Part shown: positions 1-7,978 of the stretch, piece after piece | Position numbering within the stretch: the first letter of the stretch is position 1 | How the letters are laid out: each line of letters starts with the position of its first letter | Source: Chloroflexota bacterium | GTDB lineage: Bacteria; Chloroflexota; Anaerolineae; Aggregatilineales; J027 | NCBI GenBank assembly: GCA_024434115.1 | Contig: QMIT01000007.1 | Span: forward strand, 186,001 to 250,000 | Reading direction: 5' to 3' | Length of the DNA: 64,000 bases | Notes under the pieces: model-generated | Told to the model about the DNA's origin: nothing | Seen by the model: only the letters and a program-made list of their open reading frames with translations | Databases searched by the model: none | Translations under genes and position numbers: made by a program

Positions 1-72
1 CGTACTTTTAAGACAAAGCCAACCCGTTTCATCAGAAGCCCCTTTGGTGATGTGGCATGTCCCTGATTTCAA

Positions 73-141
73 ACCCCTCCCAACACACGAGAGGGGTCTG
101 AAGATAGATTTACCGCCCTCTCCAAAACAGGGAACGGTAAA
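73..141 (-). terminator. Possible weak terminator hairpins after the CUT2 operon
   Basis: Two inverted repeats lie just past the stop of the sugar-binding protein. TTTACCG (109-115) pairs with CGGTAAA (135-141), with an inner CCCT/AGGG pair. ACCCCTC (73-79) pairs with GAGGGGT (91-97). On the minus strand the second is followed only by a short T run, so termination may be leaky. Positions 1-72 show nothing else I can support. Confidence 0.35.
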
Positions 142-153
142 AAGGATGGATAG

Positions 154-1257
154 TTAGTTCGCTTCTTCGGTGGCTTCGACCTCTGGCTCACCATTTTCAT
201 CGCCACCCGCTGCCCATTCTTCGAGGTTATCGGCATTGTAAACGCTGAATGGCCCCATCAGAACACGCAGTCCATCTTCACGGTTCGGGTCAGCTTCGAT
301 GGTATAGGTTCCCATGCGGCCTGCTTCAAACACAACACCTTCTTCGGCTTCCATTGCGCCAGAGGCCAGCAGATAGGACACATAGTAGGTCAGATAACCC
401 AAATCTTTGAAGCTCCAGAGCGCGAATTCTTGGGAGCAGCCATTTTCAACGAATTCTTGCATTTCAGAGGGCAGACCGAGACCGGACACGGCAACTTCGC
501 CGCACAGTTCTTCGTCTTGCATGGCCTTAGCCGCCGCCGCAATACCGACAGTGGTGGGGGCCATAATCAGTTCAAGATCGGGATAGCTGTCTACCAAGCC
601 GAGCGCTTCGTTGTAGCTGTCGTCGGGGTCGTCATTGCCATACACAATATCAACCAATTCGAGGTTGGCATACTGTTCGTCTTCTTCCAACAGGGTCTGC
701 ATGGCTTCAATCCACGCATTTTGGTTGGAGGCGTCGGGTGTCGCGGAGAGGATAGCAAATTGACCACCATCTTCGCCGAGAATGCTGAGGGCCATATTTG
801 CCATAACGGACCCAACTTCGGTGAAGTCTACCTGAGCGATGAACAGGTCTTCACCTTCAGGGGAAACCGGGGAGTCCCATGTCACCACCGTGATGTCCTC
901 TTCCATCGCCTTTGTGGTGGAGGGCAGCAGTTGTTCATAGTCGTTGGCAGAAATCATAATTGCATCCACTTCTTGGGTAATGGAGGCTTCAATGATTTCA
1001 ATTTGGCCGGGGATGGCATTATCGGGGGTCGGGGCGTTGAAAATCAATTCGCCGGGATTTTCCAATTCCTCATGGGCTTCAATTGCACCTTCATGCGCCT
1101 CATCAAACACGGCATTTCCCAGCGTCTTGGGCAGTAGCACCATATTGAGTTCAACACCGGGTTCTGCTTTGATGGGTTCGGGGTCTTGTGCCCGCACCAA
1201 TCCACCCGTCAGGGTCAACAGTACGAGGGCAACCAGCAACAATTGTAATTTTCGCAT
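154..1257 (-). CDS. CUT2 sugar ABC transporter substrate-binding protein (RhaS/LsrB-like)
   Basis: Extracytoplasmic receptor that would capture a monosaccharide and deliver it to the two permeases encoded just upstream. The 367-residue protein starts with a signal peptide (MRK, hydrophobic core, cleavage near Ala-Gln-Asp at about residue 24) with no lipobox cysteine. The rest looks like a type-1 periplasmic binding fold of the rhamnose / autoinducer-2 / ribose class, with alternating domains around residues 40-330 and a Glu-rich tail. It is the last gene of the minus-strand operon ATPase-permease-permease-binding protein, 29 bases after the second permease. The ligand cannot be fixed from sequence; rhamnose-like sugar is only a guess from family resemblance. 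Confidence 0.85.
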   Translation of the reverse strand: MRKLQLLLVALVLLTLTGGLVRAQDPEPIKAEPGVELNMVLLPKTLGNAVFDEAHEGAIEAHEELENPGELIFNAPTPDNAIPGQIEIIEASITQEVDAIMISANDYEQLLPSTTKAMEEDITVVTWDSPVSPEGEDLFIAQVDFTEVGSVMANMALSILGEDGGQFAILSATPDASNQNAWIEAMQTLLEEDEQYANLELVDIVYGNDDPDDSYNEALGLVDSYPDLELIMAPTTVGIAAAAKAMQDEELCGEVAVSGLGLPSEMQEFVENGCSQEFALWSFKDLGYLTYYVSYLLASGAMEAEEGVVFEAGRMGTYTIEADPNREDGLRVLMGPFSVYNADNLEEWAAGGDENGEPEVEATEEAN

Positions 1258-1286
1258 TCGCTCTACTCCTGTGATTTATGATGTAT

Positions 1287-2327
1287 TTATTGGTGAACAC
1301 TGACCTGCGATTTTGGCTCTGTCGCACCTCCTTTACTTAAGAATCTAGACATAGCCGTAAACAGACGAGGTACTAATCGTTGGAGTATTTGAATTAGATT
1401 GGGTACCAATACCGATAGAATCAACAATAGGCCAATCACGCTTGTCTGAGTGTTACCGTCCACATTGGAAAGTGACATGCCGTTGCGTAAATTCAGCACC
1501 ACCAGTAGGGACAGACCCACACCAATCATCGTGCCTGTGCCACCAAAGATACTGACGCCACCCAACAGCACAATTGTGATGATGTCGAGTTCAAATCCTT
1601 CCGCAGCGTTGGCCCGGACATTGCCCAAACGGGCCGCATAAAACGCACCAGCGAGGGCTGCTATCAGACCGGATGCCATAAAGATGGTGACTTTAACCTG
1701 CTTGGCATTAATCCCGGCATATTCCGCTGCTGCTCGATTGTTGCCGATGGCATAGACATAGCGCCCAAATACGCTGTACTGCAAAATTACAAACCCTAAA
1801 ATGAATAGGGCGATGAATACAAATATCGTGAGGGGGAACGGCCCGATAATGCCATCTTGCCCTAGTGATGTGAACCAATTTGGGAAATCGCCCACTGAAC
1901 GATCTTCCAACAAGATGCGTGCCACGCCGCGATACCCAATCGAGCCAGCCAGCGTCACAATCAGGGAGGGAATGCCCATATAGGCTGCAAAAAGGCCATT
2001 TAACAGACCACATCCCATGCCAACCACAAGAGCCAATGCAAAACCCGCCGCAATCGGCCACCCGGCATCATAACGTTCGGCCAAGACCGTTGCTGAAAGG
2101 CCCATGACTGAAGCCACCGAAAGGTCAATTTCGCCGTTGATAATCACAAAGGCCATAATCAGGACAACCAGCGACTTTTCAATCGAAAGGTGAAAGATAT
2201 TGGCAAGGTTATTCAGGTCAAGGTAATGCTCGGATAGCCGCAGATTAGCAATCACTACCGCACACAGAATAATGAACATGAGGGCTTCCCAGCTTTTCAG
2301 CCATGCCCATCGCTTAGACTGCTGCAT
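1287..2327 (-). CDS. CUT2 sugar ABC transporter permease (RhaQ/RbsC-like)
   Basis: Integral membrane subunit of the sugar importer, 346 residues, about the usual length for RbsC/RhaP/RhaQ proteins. It has many hydrophobic segments and the family-typical stretch NGEIDLSVASVMGLSA near residues 64-80, plus GGVSIFGGTGTMIGV near residue 255. It overlaps the preceding permease by 14 bases, so the two are probably translationally coupled and form a heterodimeric channel. It works with the ATPase at 3344-4870 and the binding protein at 154-1257. Which of RhaP or RhaQ it matches is not decidable here. Confidence 0.88.
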   Translation of the reverse strand: MQQSKRWAWLKSWEALMFIILCAVVIANLRLSEHYLDLNNLANIFHLSIEKSLVVLIMAFVIINGEIDLSVASVMGLSATVLAERYDAGWPIAAGFALALVVGMGCGLLNGLFAAYMGIPSLIVTLAGSIGYRGVARILLEDRSVGDFPNWFTSLGQDGIIGPFPLTIFVFIALFILGFVILQYSVFGRYVYAIGNNRAAAEYAGINAKQVKVTIFMASGLIAALAGAFYAARLGNVRANAAEGFELDIITIVLLGGVSIFGGTGTMIGVGLSLLVVLNLRNGMSLSNVDGNTQTSVIGLLLILSVLVPNLIQILQRLVPRLFTAMSRFLSKGGATEPKSQVSVHQ

Positions 2328-3351
2328 GGGGTTCCTCCGGCATCCGTTGAAGCTCCGTTCTTGACCACCACGGCGTCAGTTGATTAATCAAGATACGATC
2401 TACCGACACCGCGATAATAATGCACAAGCCCAACAAGGCATCTTTCCAAAATTCGTTGATATTCATGCGAATCAGGCTTTGTTCAATCGTGCCGATCAAA
2501 ATCGCGCCGAGCATCGCCCCCAACACCGTACCAGAGCCACCGAGAATATTGACCCCGCCGACCACGACTGCCGCGACAACCTGTAACTCCATTCCGCGTG
2601 CCGCATCCACCGTAATCGTGCCAAAACGCGCCAGATAGAGCATTCCGCCCAGACCCGCCATCGCCCCACACATCGTAAAGGCCAGTGTCACCATGCGCGG
2701 CGCACGGATACCTGCTAGATTGGCGGCCTCCGGGCTTGACCCAATGGCGTAGAGGCGGCGGCCAAATGAGCCATAGAGCAACAAGAAAAAGAAAATGATG
2801 ACAGCGGCGAGCGCGATGGCTGGCAGTGCCCGTAGCTCATATTCGCCATAATGAAAGATGCTTTCTTGGGGTAGTTCTTTGATCCAGTCCGGCAGTTCGC
2901 GCGTAGCTACCGACTTGGAGTCGGAATATTCAACCAGTACCCCTCGATAAATTGCCATGGTGCCGAGGGTCACAACGATTGCCGGAATACGCCCATAGGC
3001 CACCAAAAGGCCGTTAATCAAGCCCATACCTGCGCCGATACCCATTGCCATTGCTGCCAGCATTACGGGGGCCATATCTTCATTTTTGCTGACATACCGC
3101 CCCACATAATAGGCGGTAAATCCAACGACTGACCCCACCGACAAATCCACATTGCGCGTTAGCACAACCATCGTTTGCCCCACAGCGACAAGAGTAATGA
3201 GGGCCACCGTCGAAGAAATGCGATTAAAAGTGCGGGGGGTGTAATAATTGTCTATTTGATTGCCAAAAATCAACACCACAATAATGAGAATAATCACAAG
3301 GCTGAATTCACGCAGTCGTTGTAGGGGCACCCATCGTCGTATTCTACGCAT
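2314..3351 (-). CDS. CUT2 sugar ABC transporter permease (RhaP/RbsC-like)
   Basis: Second membrane subunit of the same importer. I place the start at the ATG at 3351 (MRRIRRWVP), which follows a GGCGGGGG purine run; an upstream in-frame start at 3378 would lie wholly inside the ATPase gene. That gives 345 residues. Family marks are [15 protein letters not shown] near residue 66 and [15 protein letters not shown] near residue 257. The gene overlaps the end of the ATPase gene by 8 bases. The first 15 residues are basic (RRIRRW), a normal cytoplasmic anchor before the first membrane helix. Confidence 0.88.
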   Translation of the reverse strand: MRRIRRWVPLQRLREFSLVIILIIVVLIFGNQIDNYYTPRTFNRISSTVALITLVAVGQTMVVLTRNVDLSVGSVVGFTAYYVGRYVSKNEDMAPVMLAAMAMGIGAGMGLINGLLVAYGRIPAIVVTLGTMAIYRGVLVEYSDSKSVATRELPDWIKELPQESIFHYGEYELRALPAIALAAVIIFFFLLLYGSFGRRLYAIGSSPEAANLAGIRAPRMVTLAFTMCGAMAGLGGMLYLARFGTITVDAARGMELQVVAAVVVGGVNILGGSGTVLGAMLGAILIGTIEQSLIRMNINEFWKDALLGLCIIIAVSVDRILINQLTPWWSRTELQRMPEEPHAAV

Positions 3352-4870
3352 TGACCCCCGCCCTTTCTGCTGACACATCTAAAGCCTGCCCAATCGCAGC
3401 CGCCATAACGATTTCCTGCGTGGCCTCGTGACGTTCAAAAATGCCCATCTGTTGACCCTCGCGCATCACCAAAATCCGGTCACTCATTGCCAATACTTCC
3501 GGCAAGTCCGATGAAATCATCAAAATCGCCATGCCCTGTTGCGCCAGCTGGTTAATGAGGCGATGTACTTCCTGTTTTGCCCCAACATCAATCCCGCGTG
3601 TCGGTTCATCGAGAATGAGCAGGCGCGGCTTAGTATTCAGCCACTTACTCAGCACTACTTTTTGTTGATTGCCTCCCGACAATTTGCCTGCTGGCATAGA
3701 TAGAGACGAGGTGCGAATCGAAAGCTGTTGGCGATACTGCTCTGCTGTCGTAACCTCTTTGCCGCGCTGCACCATGCCGAACTGATTGCGATAATTTTTC
3801 ACGCTCGGCAGTGAGATATTTGCCATCAGTGACATCGGCAGCACCAAGCCATGCTGACGCCGATCTTCTGGCACATACACAATCCCCATGTGGGTTGCTT
3901 GTTTAGGGGAATGGAGGTGAACTTCTTTGCCGAGATACGTAATGTGTCCATGCTGGGCCGGGGCGATGCCAAACAGCGCCAACGCCACATCGGTGCGGCC
4001 TGCACCCACCAACCCCGCCAATCCCAACACTTCACCTGCGTGCAGTTCAAAGTTGACATTGTGGAAACGGGGTTCTCGGCTTAAATCTTTGACGGACAGC
4101 ACTACATCGCCGCGTGGACTGGGTTCTTTCACAAAAATATCGCCAATCTCGCGCCCGACCATATCTCGAATGGCCTGCTCTGGCGTAACCTCGGCTACTG
4201 GAGCGGTTGAGATAAATTGACCATCGCGGAACACAGTTACACGATCTGCGATTTCAAACACTTCATCCAAACGGTGACTGATGAACAAAATCGCCACCCC
4301 TGCTTTTCGCAAATTTTGCACGAGGCCAAATAGCTGTTTGACCTCATGGATAGATAGCGAGGCGGTGGGTTCATCCATAATCAGTACGCGCACATCCATT
4401 GAAATCGCTTTGGCAATCTCGACGGTTTGTTGGGCCGCCAATGGTAAGCCGCGAGCCAATGCCCGAACATCCAGTGCCACACCCAACTGGGCCAGCACCT
4501 TTTCGGCATCGCGGTAGAGCTTGCCCCAGCGTACCAACGGATTGCGCCTCTGATGACTAATGAAGATGTTTTCGGCGATGTTTAAATCTGGAAAAACCAG
4601 TGGTTCTTGGTAGATGGCGGCAATGCCATGTTTTTGGGCTTGAGCGGAATTGTGGAGTGAGATTGGGCGACCTTGCAGCAAAATTTCGCCGCTGTCGGGT
4701 TGATAGATACCCGTCATGATTTTGATGAGGGTGGATTTGCCCGCTCCATTTTCGCCGAGCAGGGCATGAACTTCACCCGGATACAGGCTCAATGAAACGG
4801 CACTGAGCGCCTTGGTTGCGCCGAACTGCTTAGAGACATTCCGAATTTCTAATAACGGATCAGCAGTCAT
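3344..4870 (-). CDS. CUT2 sugar ABC transporter ATPase with two nucleotide-binding domains (RbsA/RhaT-like)
   Basis: Energising subunit of the importer, 508 residues, the usual size for this duplicated family. The N-terminal half carries Walker [13 protein letters not shown] (about 38-49) and Walker [11 protein letters not shown]. The C-terminal half carries the signature [15 protein letters not shown] and Walker [13 protein letters not shown]. As is normal for this family the second half has a degenerate Walker A ([12 protein letters not shown]). First gene of the operon; its promoter lies in the 4912-4940 region under the CGAGAAT operator array shared with the divergent regulator. Confidence 0.92.
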   Translation of the reverse strand: MTADPLLEIRNVSKQFGATKALSAVSLSLYPGEVHALLGENGAGKSTLIKIMTGIYQPDSGEILLQGRPISLHNSAQAQKHGIAAIYQEPLVFPDLNIAENIFISHQRRNPLVRWGKLYRDAEKVLAQLGVALDVRALARGLPLAAQQTVEIAKAISMDVRVLIMDEPTASLSIHEVKQLFGLVQNLRKAGVAILFISHRLDEVFEIADRVTVFRDGQFISTAPVAEVTPEQAIRDMVGREIGDIFVKEPSPRGDVVLSVKDLSREPRFHNVNFELHAGEVLGLAGLVGAGRTDVALALFGIAPAQHGHITYLGKEVHLHSPKQATHMGIVYVPEDRRQHGLVLPMSLMANISLPSVKNYRNQFGMVQRGKEVTTAEQYRQQLSIRTSSLSMPAGKLSGGNQQKVVLSKWLNTKPRLLILDEPTRGIDVGAKQEVHRLINQLAQQGMAILMISSDLPEVLAMSDRILVMREGQQMGIFERHEATQEIVMAAAIGQALDVSAERAGVNA

Positions 4871-4911
4871 CTCTTAAAAATCCAAAGTGTTTTTTCCTAA
4901 ACTCATTTCAC

Positions 4912-4940
4912 ATTCTAATAGTGATTCTCGAAAATTGCAA
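4912..4940 (-). promoter_or_regulatory. Candidate sigma70-type promoter for the CUT2 operon
   Basis: Read on the minus strand, TTGCAA (4940-4935) and TAGAAT (4917-4912) are separated by 17 bases, close to consensus spacing. The -35 box falls inside the 8-base spacer of the 11-bp inverted repeat 4924-4934/4943-4953, so a protein bound to that repeat would cover the promoter. Start codon is 42 bases downstream. Confidence 0.55.
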
Positions 4941-5020
4941 CTTTTTCGAGAATTTTCCGTAAAAATCGAGAATTATCGAGAATTATCGAGAATGAGTTGA
5001 CCCCGATTCTCGAAATCTCG
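4924..5020. promoter_or_regulatory. Array of CGAGAAT operator repeats between the CUT2 operon and its regulator
   Basis: CGAGAAT occurs on the plus strand at 4947, 4967, 4977 and 4987, and in inverse orientation (ATTCTCG) at 4924-4930 and 5006-5012, with a degenerate AATCTCG at 5014-5020. Plus-strand copies are spaced 20, 10 and 10 bases, so they lie on one helix face. ATTCTCGAAAA (4924-4934) and TTTTCGAGAAT (4943-4953) form a perfect 11-bp inverted repeat. DeoR-family proteins are known to bind short tandem or inverted repeats, so the divergent DeoR-type regulator is the obvious candidate binder. A TATACT box at 5024-5029 may serve the regulator gene. Confidence 0.75.
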
Positions 5021-5072
5021 GTGTATACTAAAAGAAATTGCGAATCCAATTTTTGAATATTGATAGGCAGAT

Positions 5073-6797
5073 ATGGAAAAATCGGCGAGTGCTTACGAAC
5101 GTCATCAAACGATTTTGCGCTTGGTGCAAGAATATTCGAGTGTGCGGGTGGCGCAGTTGGCTGAATACTTGGATGTCTCGGAAAGCACCATCCGTAATGA
5201 TTTGGAGGCATTGGGTGAGCAGGGTCAACTGGTGCGGATACGTGGTGGGGCAGTTGCCAAAGTTGGTCAGCCGCCGACAGGCCTAGTCTCCTCCTACCTT
5301 GCCCAAAAAGTCCTCGAAAAAGCCGAAGAAAAAAAGTGGATTGCACGATGGGCCGCCGGGATGATCGAAGACGGCGACGTGATTATGTTCGATGCTAGTT
5401 CTACTGTTTTCCACATCGCCTCATTCCTTGCTGACCGCCGTAATTTGACCGTCTTTACTAATGGCATTGATGTCGCCCGCCTATTGGCAAAAGAACCCTC
5501 CAATACCATTATTATTTTGGGGGGGATACTGCGCCCAAATGGGAATTCCATCACAGGATCGATTAGTGAGCAGGTGTTACAAGATTACCGCATCCAAACC
5601 GCCTTTGTATCGTGCAGCGGATTTACTCCCGAAATGGGTTTTTTTGAAATGGACTTGCAAGAGGCCAAAATGAAAAGCCTGATGCTGCAAGCCGCCCAAA
5701 AACGCATCGCCCTGTTGGATTCCAGCAAGATTGGACAGATCGGTCTGACACGCTTTGCCTCACTCGATGAAATGCACTATTTCATCACCGACGAACAAAT
5801 CAGCCGCGAGACGATTGACTATATCCGCTCGACCAATACCCATGTGGTGATTTGCAGCGAACAAACCACTCGTTCTTATATGTCCACCAATGGCGAACGG
5901 CGTTATTTTCGGGTAGGCTTCGGCAATCTTTCGGAAAACACCCCCTTCAGCCGCGATGTACGCCGCAGCCTGCAAAAAGCCGCCGAAGAAAGCAAACAGA
6001 TTGAACTTATCGTCGCCGATAACCAGCTTGACCCACAGGTGGCCCTTCAAGTCGCCGACGGATTGTTGTCCCAAGACCTCGATTTGGCGATTGAATACCA
6101 GATTGATGAGAGCATCGGCAACCTGATTGCTCACAAATTTCAACAGGCCCATATCCCCATAATCGCGGTAGATATTCCGATGGTGGGGGCACGTTATTTT
6201 GGTGTCAACAATTATGTGGCAGGCCAAATCGCAGGCGTCGAACTGGCTAAGGCGATTGAAAGCCGCTGGCAGGGTCAGTTCGATTTTGTGATCGTGGTTG
6301 AACAAAAACGGGCCGGTCAGCTTCCGGCGCTGCGGATCAAGGGTCAAATGGATGGTTTACAGCAGCGATTAAACACCATCCCGCCGGAAAAAATCATCTG
6401 GGTGGATTCAGACAATACCAGTGAGGGTCTATATCCCAGTATGGAAAAGACCCTAAACGCCCTGCCGCCTCATTCACGGTGCGCGGTGATTTGTTTTAAT
6501 GATGACGCCGCCATCGGAACCTTGCGTGTCGCCAGTGACATCGGCTGTGAGGACAATTTATTGATTGTCGGGCAAGGCGCTGACCGTCGTATTCGTGCGG
6601 AGATGCGAAAGGAACAATCTAGCATCGTAGGGTCAACCGCCTTTCGCCCTGAAGATTATGGGCCAGCCCTAACCCGCTTGGCACTGGACATTTTGGAAGG
6701 GATTGAAGCCCCCCTCGCCACCTATACTGAACATTTTTTTGTCAGCCCTGCCAATGTAGATGAGTATTACCCAGAGGCCCTTGAAGATAGCGTTTGA
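5073..6797 (+). CDS. DeoR-family regulator fused to a periplasmic-binding-protein-like sensor domain
   Basis: Transcription factor of 574 residues, more than twice the usual DeoR length of about 250. Residues 8-62 form the DeoR helix-turn-helix (AQLAEYLDVSESTIRNDLEAL, then IRGGAV). Residues 80-240 are a complete DeoR sugar-phosphate sensor with FDASSTVFHIA, FTNGIDVA and LGGILRPNGNSITG. From about residue 275 to 560 a second ligand domain follows that resembles the type-1 periplasmic binding fold (IELIVADNQLDP, IIAVDIPMVGARYFGVNN, VICFNDDAAIG, STAFRPEDYG). It is divergent from the CUT2 operon and probably controls it and itself through the CGAGAAT array. Inference: it may sense both the phosphorylated and the free sugar. 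The start ATG at 5073 has only a weak AGG upstream. Confidence 0.85.
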   Translation: MEKSASAYERHQTILRLVQEYSSVRVAQLAEYLDVSESTIRNDLEALGEQGQLVRIRGGAVAKVGQPPTGLVSSYLAQKVLEKAEEKKWIARWAAGMIEDGDVIMFDASSTVFHIASFLADRRNLTVFTNGIDVARLLAKEPSNTIIILGGILRPNGNSITGSISEQVLQDYRIQTAFVSCSGFTPEMGFFEMDLQEAKMKSLMLQAAQKRIALLDSSKIGQIGLTRFASLDEMHYFITDEQISRETIDYIRSTNTHVVICSEQTTRSYMSTNGERRYFRVGFGNLSENTPFSRDVRRSLQKAAEESKQIELIVADNQLDPQVALQVADGLLSQDLDLAIEYQIDESIGNLIAHKFQQAHIPIIAVDIPMVGARYFGVNNYVAGQIAGVELAKAIESRWQGQFDFVIVVEQKRAGQLPALRIKGQMDGLQQRLNTIPPEKIIWVDSDNTSEGLYPSMEKTLNALPPHSRCAVICFNDDAAIGTLRVASDIGCEDNLLIVGQGADRRIRAEMRKEQSSIVGSTAFRPEDYGPALTRLALDILEGIEAPLATYTEHFFVSPANVDEYYPEALEDSV

Positions 6798-6905
6798 TGC
6801 TAGGTGACGACCACTTATATATCATTTGTCACTGGTTGCCGCCCCTTCGGAGCACTATACTGGTTTCCATCTGAACCGATTTGAACAGCGGGGAACTATC
6901 CCCTA

Positions 6906-7277
6906 ATGCACGAACTTTCGATTGCCCAAAACCTTGTCGAGATTGCCAACACTGCTGCCCAACAAGCTAATGTCCAGCGTGTCACAGCGGTACGATTGCA
7001 ATTAGGAGCGCTGTCGGGAGTGGTGAAAGACTCCCTCCTCTTTTGTTATGACATCGCCAGCGCAGGCACACGCCTCGAAGGGTCAAAACTCCTGATTGAA
7101 GAACTGCCCGTCATCATTTATTGCCCACAATGTCAGCAAACCGTTCCATTGGAGACGGTACAAGCCTTTTGCTGTCCAGTGTGTGGCACCTTTAGCAGCG
7201 ATATTCGACAAGGCCGCGAATTGGAAATCCTATCATTGGAGGCCGAAGAAGAAAATGAGCACCCCTCGCATCCTTGA
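6906..7277 (+). CDS. hypA: Hydrogenase nickel-insertion protein HypA
   Basis: Nickel metallochaperone that works with HypB to load nickel into the large subunit of NiFe hydrogenase. The 123-residue protein begins MHELSIAQNLVEI, where His2 is the family nickel ligand. The structural zinc site is visible as CPQC (73-76) and CCPVC (89-93). Length is typical. It opens the cluster hypA-B-F-C-D-E and overlaps hypB by 23 bases. A TATACT sequence at 6856-6861 is a possible -10 box, but no well spaced -35 is visible. Confidence 0.95.
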   Translation: MHELSIAQNLVEIANTAAQQANVQRVTAVRLQLGALSGVVKDSLLFCYDIASAGTRLEGSKLLIEELPVIIYCPQCQQTVPLETVQAFCCPVCGTFSSDIRQGRELEILSLEAEEENEHPSHP

Positions 7278-7944
7278 AATTCGACGCGGTGTGTTGGAAA
7301 AAAACGATATTCTCGCCCACACCTTACGCGATCAGTTTAACGCAGCCCATGTCTTGGTCATCAATCTGGTGTCCAGCCCGGGTGCGGGCAAAACCGCCCT
7401 TTTGGAAGATACCTTGCGTCGTCTCATCCAAGCAGGTCGCCGACCCGCCGCGCTGGTGGGTGATCTTGCCACCGATAATGACGCCAATCGGCTGGCCCGC
7501 AGTGGTGCGCCCGTTCGCCAAATCCAGACAGGTGGTAACTGCCATCTCGAAGCGGATATGATTAGCAACCACCTAAGTGATTGGGGGCTGGATTTAAGTC
7601 AAATTGAATTCCTGTTTATCGAGAATGTGGGCAATCTGGTCTGTCCCGCCAGTTACGACTTAGGCGAACATCTACGGGCGGTGGTGCTGTCCGTCACCGA
7701 GGGCGAGGACAAACCCCTCAAATATCCGACCATGTTCCATTCGGCGGATATAGCTGTCCTAACTAAGATGGACATCGCAGCGGCGGTGGAGTTTGATAAA
7801 TCAGCGGCCCTTGCCAATATCCAAGCGGTGCATCCGGGTATTCTGGTGCTGGAAACCTCCGCTAAAACGGGCGCAGGCATGGATGACTGGATTCAACACC
7901 TTATTGCCTGCCGGGAAAACACCTTTGCGTTAGTCGCCGAATAG
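7255..7944 (+). CDS. hypB: Hydrogenase nickel-incorporation GTPase HypB
   Basis: SIMIBI-class GTPase that drives nickel transfer to the hydrogenase precursor. I use the ATG at 7255 (MSTPRILEIRRG), 12 bases after GGAGG (7238-7242), because residues read further upstream in that frame overlap hypA and have no family character. The 229-residue protein has the P-loop VSSPGAGKTALL (39-50), the metal site GGNCHLEA with Cys96-His97, and Cys130 in ENVGNLVCP. It lacks both a His-rich nickel-storage stretch and an N-terminal CxxCGC motif. It starts inside the end of hypA, implying coupled translation. Confidence 0.95.
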   Translation: MSTPRILEIRRGVLEKNDILAHTLRDQFNAAHVLVINLVSSPGAGKTALLEDTLRRLIQAGRRPAALVGDLATDNDANRLARSGAPVRQIQTGGNCHLEADMISNHLSDWGLDLSQIEFLFIENVGNLVCPASYDLGEHLRAVVLSVTEGEDKPLKYPTMFHSADIAVLTKMDIAAAVEFDKSAALANIQAVHPGILVLETSAKTGAGMDDWIQHLIACRENTFALVAE

Positions 7945-7978
7945 ATTTTTATCGAAAAACCGAGCAGTAAGGCTCATC

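Noticed and set aside
430..1137. A 235-codon open frame antisense to the CUT2 binding protein
   Set aside because: It mirrors the codon pattern of the real gene and its product has no coherent fold or signal peptide.
7096..7254. Upstream extension of hypB by 53 codons
   Set aside because: It lies inside hypA and has no HypB features; the ATG at 7255 has GGAGG before it.
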